Part shown: positions 57,810 through 64,000 of the stretch, piece by piece
How the letters are laid out: each line of letters starts with the position of its first letter
Numbering within the stretch: position 1 is the stretch's first letter
Assembly (NCBI GenBank): GCA_001662425.1
Contig: BDDC01000052.1
Coordinates: forward strand, 2,699 to 66,698
Direction: 5' to 3'
From: Chlamydomonas sphaeroides
Lineage: Eukaryota > Chlorophyta > Chlorophyceae > Chlamydomonadales > Chlamydomonadaceae
DNA length: 64,000 nt
Notes under the pieces: model-generated
Databases searched by the model: none
What the model was told of the DNA's origin: nothing
What the model saw: only the letters and a program-made list of their open reading frames with translations
Made by a program: the position numbers and the translations under genes

Positions 57810-58136
57810 CATCGCCGTCATTGTAGCGGCTGCGCAGCTTGCGTGTGGACCGAGCATGGACGCGACAGTGTCACCAGGACCAGGGGCGCGGCCGGGGACC
57901 GCGCGGGGAGCGAGGGCAGGAGGGGGCTTGAGCGAGGGGTCTTGAGGACAAGCATGGGCACTTGCAGCCTTGTCCAATTGATGGACACTGCATGTCATTG
58001 TGCAAACGTGTTGGCGCAAAAAAGTTGCATTCCCTGTCCACCTAGCAAGGCGCGCACTGCTTGCCACGCACAGAAGCCGCACAAATGAGCCGTTAGCTAA
58101 GGAGCGCGTTGGCCTACGACCTGCGCCTTGCTCACC
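57810..58136. promoter_or_regulatory. Region between USB1 and the eEFSEC gene
   Basis: 327 nt with no exon. USB1 3' UTR plus the promoter and 5' UTR of the elongation factor gene. Confidence 0.45.
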
Positions 58137-60366
58137 ATGAGCGCCGCAAAAGGCACACCAGGCACACCTGCCAAGCGCGTGCTGAACATTAACGTGGGCG
58201 TACTAGGCCATGTGGACTCGGGCAAGACCAGCTTGGTGGCTTCGCTGTCGACGCAGCTGTCAACGGCAGCGCTTGACAAGCATCCTCAGAGCAAGGAGCG
58301 CGGCATTACCCTAGACCTGGGGTTCTCCGCCTTTACAATGCCGCTCCCGGCGCACCTGAGCCACCTTCCATACGACGAACTGCAGTTCACGCTAGTGGAC
58401 TGCCCCGGTCACGCCTCGCTGATCCGCACCATCATCGGTGGCGTGCAAATTATCGACATGATGATTCTGGTCATCGACATCACCAAGGGCCTCCAAACCC
58501 AGACGGCCGAGTGCCTGGTGGTGGGCGAGGTTGCCACCAGCCGCTTGGTGGTGGCGCTCAACAAGGTCGACCAGCTGCAGCCCGAGGCGGAGCGCCCCAA
58601 GGCCGTGCGCCGGGCCGTAAAGCGCCTGGCGCAGACCTTCGCCATGACCAAGTTTGCCGGCGTCAACATGGTGCCCGTGGCCGCCAAGCCCGGCGGTCAG
58701 GGCGCCGACGCCTCGCCGCTGGGGCTGGACGACCTGCGCTCCGCGCTGGTGGCGCTGGTGCCGGACGCGCCCCGCGGGCCGCCCGCCGGGCCCTTCCTCT
58801 TCGCAGTGGACCACTGCTTCGCCATCCGCGGCCAGGGCAGCGTGCTCACCGGCACCGTGCTGCAGGGCGCGGTGTCGGTCAATGACGTGATCGAGCTGCC
58901 GGCGCTCAAGCTGACGCGGCCGGTGCGCAGCATGCAGATGTTCCGCTGCCCCGTCACCAAGGCCACCGCGGGCGACCGCGTGGGCATCTGCGTCACGCAG
59001 CTGGAGGCGGGGCTGCTGGAGCGAGGCCTGGCCTGCACGCCCGGCTCCGTGCCCACCTTCCGCGGCGCGGTGGCGGCGGTGGAGAAGATCCGCTTCTACG
59101 CCGGCCGCGTGCCCAGCCGCTCCAAGTTCCACGTGTCGGTAGGGCACAGCACGGTCATGGCGGAGCTGACGTTCTTCGGCACACCCGAGGGCGAGGGCCT
59201 GCCTCGGGACGCCGCGCTCGCGGCCATGATCGCCAACCTGTCGGCCATGTCGCTCACGGGCACGCCAATGGCGTTCGATGCGAGCCGCGACTACGCGTAC
59301 CAGGAGGAGCTGCACGGGCTGGAGGGGCGGCCGCTGGGCTCGGCCGCGGGCAAGGCCGCCGCCGCGGCGGCGGCGGAGGCGGCCGCGGCGGCGGCCGGCG
59401 GCGGCGAGGAGGACGGCGAGGGCCGGCATTACGGGCCGCAGTGGGTGCTGCTGCGCTTCGAACAGCCTATCACGGCGCCCAAGGACGCGCTCGTGATTGG
59501 CGCCAAGTTCGATGCGGACATCCACGGCGAGGCCTGCAGGTGGGCCAGGAGCCTGCGGGCGCCCGCCGCGAGGGCGCTCCCTGCTCATGCAACCTTGATC
59601 CTGCAGCCCCGCCAGTCGCCACGTGCTCTAGGCACCGCCGGATTGTCAGCATGTGCCTCGTGCACCCACGCCCCGCCCCCGTACCGCTGTGCATACCGGT
59701 ACATTACACGCGCCGCCGTCGTCGCCTTGGCAGGCTGGCCTTCTACGGCCGCCTGGTGCACCTTGTGGACCCCTCGCGGCCGCCCGAGCTGGCGGCGCTG
59801 CGGCTGTTCAAGACCAAGACCCGCACCGGCGCCATCGAGCGGCTGCAGCCCGACGGCTGCACCGCCATCGTGCGCTCGCTCATAAAAAAGGAGAGCGACG
59901 TGGCGGTGTTTGTGGGACTGCGCGTGACCACGGGCCGCGGCGAGGAGGGCGTGATCGAGGGCTCCTTTGGAAAGTCCGGCAAGCTCAAGGTGGGTGGGGC
60001 CGGCCGCGCGGTTGGGTGCAGCGAGGTGCGCTGGCGGCTGCTGGGCGGCACCCAGGGGCCCCCGCGCCGTGCCGCAGCGCAGTGGTATGTGAGTTCCGCA
60101 GCCCCGGGGCGGCGCGAAGGAGGCCTGGCACCAGCGCACGTCTGTTTCGCCTGGGCGCTCCGCCGTTCCCGTCCGCGCTACTCCGCTTGGCCGGTGGGCG
60201 GACGGCCGCGCCGACACCGACACCGACGCCGCCTCGCTGGTCGCCGCAGGTGCATTTTTCCGCCGGGCTGGCGGCCGAGGGGCGTAGCGCTCAGGACAAC
60301 GTGGTCACCCTCACCTGTAAGCGCTACATCTTCGACCCGGACGCCAAGAAGGTGCTGCGGCAATGA
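58137..60366 (+). CDS. EEFSEC: Selenocysteine-specific elongation factor eEFSEC (SelB)
   Basis: Three exons give 591 residues: 58137-59539, 59734-59989 and 60250-60366. GTPase motifs are GHVDSGKT (24-31), ERGITLDLGF (54-63), DCPGH (88-92) and NKVD (142-145). The RGITLDLGF box and FLFAVDHCFAIRGQGSVLTG distinguish SelB/eEFSEC from eEF1A and EF-Tu. Domains II and III follow. Domain IV ends KRYIFDPDAKKVLRQ. The protein delivers Sec-tRNA to UGA codons together with a SECIS-binding protein, so this alga should make selenoproteins. The ATG at 58137 gives the family's expected short N-terminus. An Ala-rich acidic insert (about 407-428) is unusual. Both junctions are GT-AG. Confidence 0.95.
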
Positions 60367-61850
60367 GCCGGGCGGCGCCGGCAGTGGAGCGCGGCGCGGA
60401 GGTACGCCACGACCATCAGCCTGCCGGGAGCCTGGGGATGTGGGCTTGGGCTGCAAAGCTTGGGGGTTGCAGCACTGCAGCGTCCCATGTTCACCTTGGC
60501 CCTCGCCTTGCGGCCAGCTGCTACGCACAGCACGCGTAGCTGGGGCCACCGGTCGGCTGCAGAGCCGTGCCGACCTAGCGCTGCGCCTGCCTTCCCCCGC
60601 AGGGACGGGCGTGGCGCGATGATGCTGCGGCCAAGTGCGCCGGTGAAGCAGCTGCTGGCGCGTTCGCGGCCGCTGCCGGCTGCTGCGACGGGCGAGGATG
60701 CGGCAGCAGCAGCTGGGTACTGGCGCTGGTCCCGACGTCCGCGCCTTCCGCAGGTGCGTTTGGGGCGGGGGGGTACCGGGGTTGGCGTCTGCAGCGCTTC
60801 TGTGTGCAAACCCCGCTTCCCTCCCTTGCTTGCAGCGCGAACGCTCAGACACCTTCGTGATCGTAGCAAGCTGTGGTTGACGCGGGAAGCGGGTGCTGGG
60901 ATAGAACTCTGTCGATGCTGCCGGCGCTGAAATGCGCCTACCTTACCAACGTAATGCGAGTACGCGCGGGACATTGTTGGCTGTTTAACTTTCGAGCGCC
61001 GGCGCGCGGGGCGGGTGTGCCTGCTGGACGGCCTGATGGCGAGCGCTGCCCAGCGGTGCTTGCGTGGAGCGGCAAGCTGCCGTTGCCCCGCTGCTGACAT
61101 ACGGTTCACCGTTTTGGACTTGCAATTCTTCCCGTCCGTATGTTCCAATCTCTGTGCCCCCCTCAACCCCAGCGCTGCCAGCTTCGCGAACTTGCAGCAC
61201 GACCTCTCAGCGTCCTCGCCGCCAGCCCTATCCGCCCAGCGCCTCCCTTCGTAGCGCGGCCCAGCGCGCTGCGCCCACGCTGCACGACAAGCGTCCGGCC
61301 CAGCGGTGCGCGCCCAAACTGCCGATCCAACCCACACCATCGACCACACCAACACACACGCTTTCGCTTACATCTGGCAACATGGGGCGAGCCCCAGCGC
61401 AGCGGGACGTGATGACGACAACTGCTGTGTGCCAGCAGCGACGGGCTCGCCGAATAGCCGGCGCAGCCCGCGGTGGGGGGATGCGTTCGGGCGCGCGGAA
61501 AGGACCGCGGCAGGCGCTACAACAACTAGGCCCCACGTCAAAGCAACAGCCACCAACGTCAGGTAGTCCGCGGTACGGCCCGAGCGTCCCTAGATCTGAG
61601 TAGACACAGTACTATGCACAGTCTCATCAGGCATGCACGCGGAACGGCACACCGCTGGTGGAAACATGACCGACCCCACCCAGCAATGTCCCATGGCCAG
61701 CCCCGCAGGTGACCACCGCGCTCGCAGCGACCCAAGCCGCCCCCTCTCGGTGAGCCCCGTACGTACCCCATGCATCCAACCCGCGCGGACAAACCGGCCG
61801 CTTTGCGCGGCAACGCCCGCCCACCGGCTCATCACCGCGCCAGCAGCAGC
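60367..61850. other. Convergent region between eEFSEC and the XRN1-like gene
   Basis: About 1.5 kb with no exon I can support. It should contain the 3' UTRs of both genes. No TGTAA signal or RNA gene was recognised. Confidence 0.45.
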
Positions 61851-63889
61851 CTACTGCGGCGGCTTGGCGGCCTGCAGCGCCGCCAGCAGCTCCCGGCCGC
61901 TGTCCAGCGACTGCGCCTTGGCCGAGTCCTGCCCCACGGCACCCTTGAGCTGCCGCAGCAGCGCGGCGCCGGGGTTGGGCGGCGGCGGAGCCGCGGCCGC
62001 GGCCGCGGCCGAGTCCGACCCGGGCGCCGCCTGCAGCTGCCGCAGCAGGGCCTGGCCGGCGCTGGGCGTGTCGAGCGACAAGCGGCTGACCGCAGCCGCC
62101 GCGGCCGCGCCGGCCGGCGAGCCGTCCGAGCCCGCCGCCGGCGCCGGCGCAGGGCTCTGCAGCTGCCGGAGCAGCGCCAGGCCGGCCGGGTTGCTGTCCA
62201 CCGATGGCCGGCCCTCCGCCTGGCTGCCGGGCGCTGGCGGCGCCGCCGCCGTCGCGCCTGGCGGCAGCGACGGCGCCGGCTTGCCGCGGCCCCGGAAGCC
62301 GCCAGCCGCGTCGGGCAGGCGCGCGTTCTTAGCGCGCGCCTCGGGCGTCGCGGAGCGCTCGTCGTCACTGCCGCCGCGCGGGCCGCCGGCACGGCTAGGG
62401 CTGGCCGTGGCGGCGCCGCGCGCCGCCGACGGCGCGGCGGCAGCGCCGGTCGCGCCCGCCATGATGCGCGCCATCATGGCCGCCACCGCCTCATCGCCCT
62501 CGTCCATGCTTTGCATCAGGTCCACCTCAATGGGGTGCGACTTGGGCACCGGACCCGCCGGCGGCGGCGCAGGCGCCTGCGGGGCAGCAGCGGCCGCCGG
62601 CGCCGCTGCCGGCGGCGCGGCCGACGCCGGGGCCGGCGTAGGGGCCGCGGGCGCTGGCGCAGGCGGGCTCGCGGGCTTAGCCTGCGGCGCGGGGCGCGGC
62701 TGTGCCGCCGCGCCGTTGGTGTTGGCCGCCTGCGGAGCTGGCGGCTGGGCTGCGGCTGGCGCCGGCACCGGTGCGGGGCGGTGCTGCTGCTGCTGCTGTG
62801 GCGGCGGGCCACGCTGCTGCTGCTGCTGTGGCCGCTGCTGCTGCATCGGCGGCGCTGCCCACTGCGCGCCCGGTGGCGGCGGCGGCGGCTGCACGAACGC
62901 GCCCGGCGGCGCGCCGGGGTGCATGAGCATCATGCCGGGCGGCGGGCCCATCATGCCGCCGGGGCCCATGGGAGCCATGGGACCCATGCCCATGGGGGCC
63001 ACAGGGTAGGGCTGGTAGTACATCTGCCCAGGGCGCGGCCCCTGCATGGGCCCAGGCCCTGCCATGGGCATCATAGGGCCGCCGTGGTAGGGCGGGTACG
63101 ACATGTTGGGGTGCATCTGCATCTGCGGCGGCGGCGGGCCCCCCATGTAGAGCCCGGGGCCGGCAGGGGGCGGCGGCGGCTGCTGCTGCTGCTGCAGTGG
63201 CGCCGCCGGGCCTGGCGAGCCCGGGCCGGTGGCGAGGCGCGCTGTGGGCACGAGACGTTGCAGCGCCGCCAGGGAGCCGTTGGCGGCGGCGGCAGCGGCC
63301 GCTGCTGCCGCGGCGGCGGCGGCGGCGTCCGGGGGAGGCTGCTGCGCCTGGGTCTGGGGCTGCGGGGCAGACATGTTGCGGCCCGAGTTGAGCTTCTGCA
63401 GCAGCGCCTGGCCCGCGGCGGCGCCACTCAGCGGCCCCGCCGACGGCGGCGGCGGCTGGCCCGTCGCCGCTCGCATGGCGGCGCCGAGCAACTTCGACGA
63501 CGGCACCGGTGGCGACGACGGCGACGTCACGGACACCGCCGCCGGCACGCACGGCGCGCCGCTGCCGGCCGCCGCCGAGCCTGTGGCCTGCGGCTGCAGC
63601 GCGCGCAGCGCCGCCGCCGCGGCGGCGGCCTGCGCCGCGTTGCTGGGCGCCGGCGCGCCGCCGACCTTGCCGCCAGGCGGATCCTGCGGCGCCGCGTTGC
63701 GGGCCTGCTTGGTCGCCTGCTGGCGCGGCACCTGGTGCTTGGCCAGGACGATGTCGGCGGGGCTGTTGACGCACAGCAGCAGGTCCTTGGGCACGAAGGC
63801 GCCGTAGCGGCCGTTGACGCGGCCCGACAGGTTGCTGCCGCCGGAGAACTCCTCGTCAAACACAACCTCGCAGGCCTCCTCGAACACGC
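61851..63889 (-). CDS. Last exon of a protein resembling the XRN1 5'-3' exoribonuclease C-terminus (partial)
   Basis: A single open exon of about 680 codons starts at an acceptor near 63890, so earlier exons lie beyond the right edge. It opens with EVVFDEEFSGGSNLSGRVNG and RYGAFVPKDLLLCVN. That pattern (VxFDxxFxGG...R...GR....P...LL) resembles the SH3-like domain near the end of XRN1. The rest is disordered and rich in Ala, Pro, Gln, Gly and Met. It includes an SMDEGDEAVAAMMARIMAG helix and a series of short leucine motifs: QALLQKLNSG, LALLRQLQSP, QALLRQLQAA, AALLRQLKGA and ELLAALQAA. XRN1 tails bind decapping factors through short motifs, so the repeats could be docking sites. The family call is tentative; only the tail is visible. 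Confidence 0.5.
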
Positions 63890-64000
63890 CTGAGGGGCGG
63901 CGCAGAACAGGAATCGAGGCCGCGGCAGGACGCAGAGCGAGCACGGGGTGGCTGGGCGTGCCAAGCGGTGCGCCGGTGGCACAACTTGGGGGTCAAGTTC

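Noticed and set aside
58392..59588. A 398-codon minus-strand frame
   Set aside because: Antisense of the eEFSEC first exon, whose protein is certain.
61633..63893. Plus-strand frames of 458 and 707 codons with long Ala/Arg/Cys runs
   Set aside because: Antisense to the XRN1-like exon; composition is that of a reverse-read Pro/Gln/Ala region.
1..64000. Transposons, tRNA or rRNA genes
   Set aside because: No transposase, reverse transcriptase, long terminal or inverted repeats, tRNA cloverleaf or rRNA signature was recognised by eye. A search tool could still find small RNA genes.

Overview
This window is nuclear DNA of a GC-rich green alga, most likely a volvocine or other Chlamydomonadales relative. 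The signs are many short introns with GT(G/C/A)-rich donors, TGTAA polyadenylation signals, and orthologs of VFL3/CCDC61, GEX1, eEFSEC and a chloroplast Y3IP1-like protein. I found no prokaryotic operons, CRISPR, phage or integrase features. Exon chains were built by eye from splice sites. For most genes the junctions keep a single frame from ATG to stop, which is the main support for the models.

Layout, left to right. 1-3.1 kb: an atypical SDR (NAD(P)-binding) gene on the minus strand (1160-3056), and a 99%-identical copy of its exon 1/intron 1 at the left edge that looks like a tandem paralog running off the window. 3.5-7.3 kb: VFL3 (CCDC61) on plus. 8-15.5 kb: an 821-residue WD40 protein on minus (20 exons). 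16-22.7 kb: a UPL6-type HECT ubiquitin ligase on plus (17 exons). 23.7-26 kb: a secreted lipocalin-like protein on plus. 26.7-34.4 kb: a multi-exon OSCA/CSC1/TMEM63-like channel on minus. 36.2-45.2 kb: a 2003-residue CPL1/2-like RNA polymerase II CTD phosphatase on minus. 46.1-48.8 kb: RBMX2 on plus, interrupted by an 11-bp minisatellite and a 493-N assembly gap. 49.1-53.6 kb: GEX1/KAR5/Brambleberry karyogamy protein on minus. 53.8-56.2 kb: a thylakoid protein resembling Y3IP1, divergent from GEX1. 56.8-57.8 kb: USB1 U6 snRNA phosphodiesterase. 58.1-60.4 kb: eEFSEC (SelB) selenocysteine elongation factor. 61.9-63.9 kb to the edge: the last exon of a protein resembling the XRN1 C-terminus on minus.

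Themes. Several genes serve RNA metabolism (CPL, RBMX2, USB1, possible XRN1) and others serve cilia/basal bodies (VFL3, perhaps the WD40 protein) or mating (GEX1). They are not an operon; the order is ordinary eukaryotic gene packing with divergent and convergent pairs. The most unusual sequence-level observations are several candidate GC-AG introns, two micro-exons (20 and 22 nt), and partial duplications that copy exactly the edge of an exon with its splice site into the neighbouring intron. I did not find a clearly new biological system.
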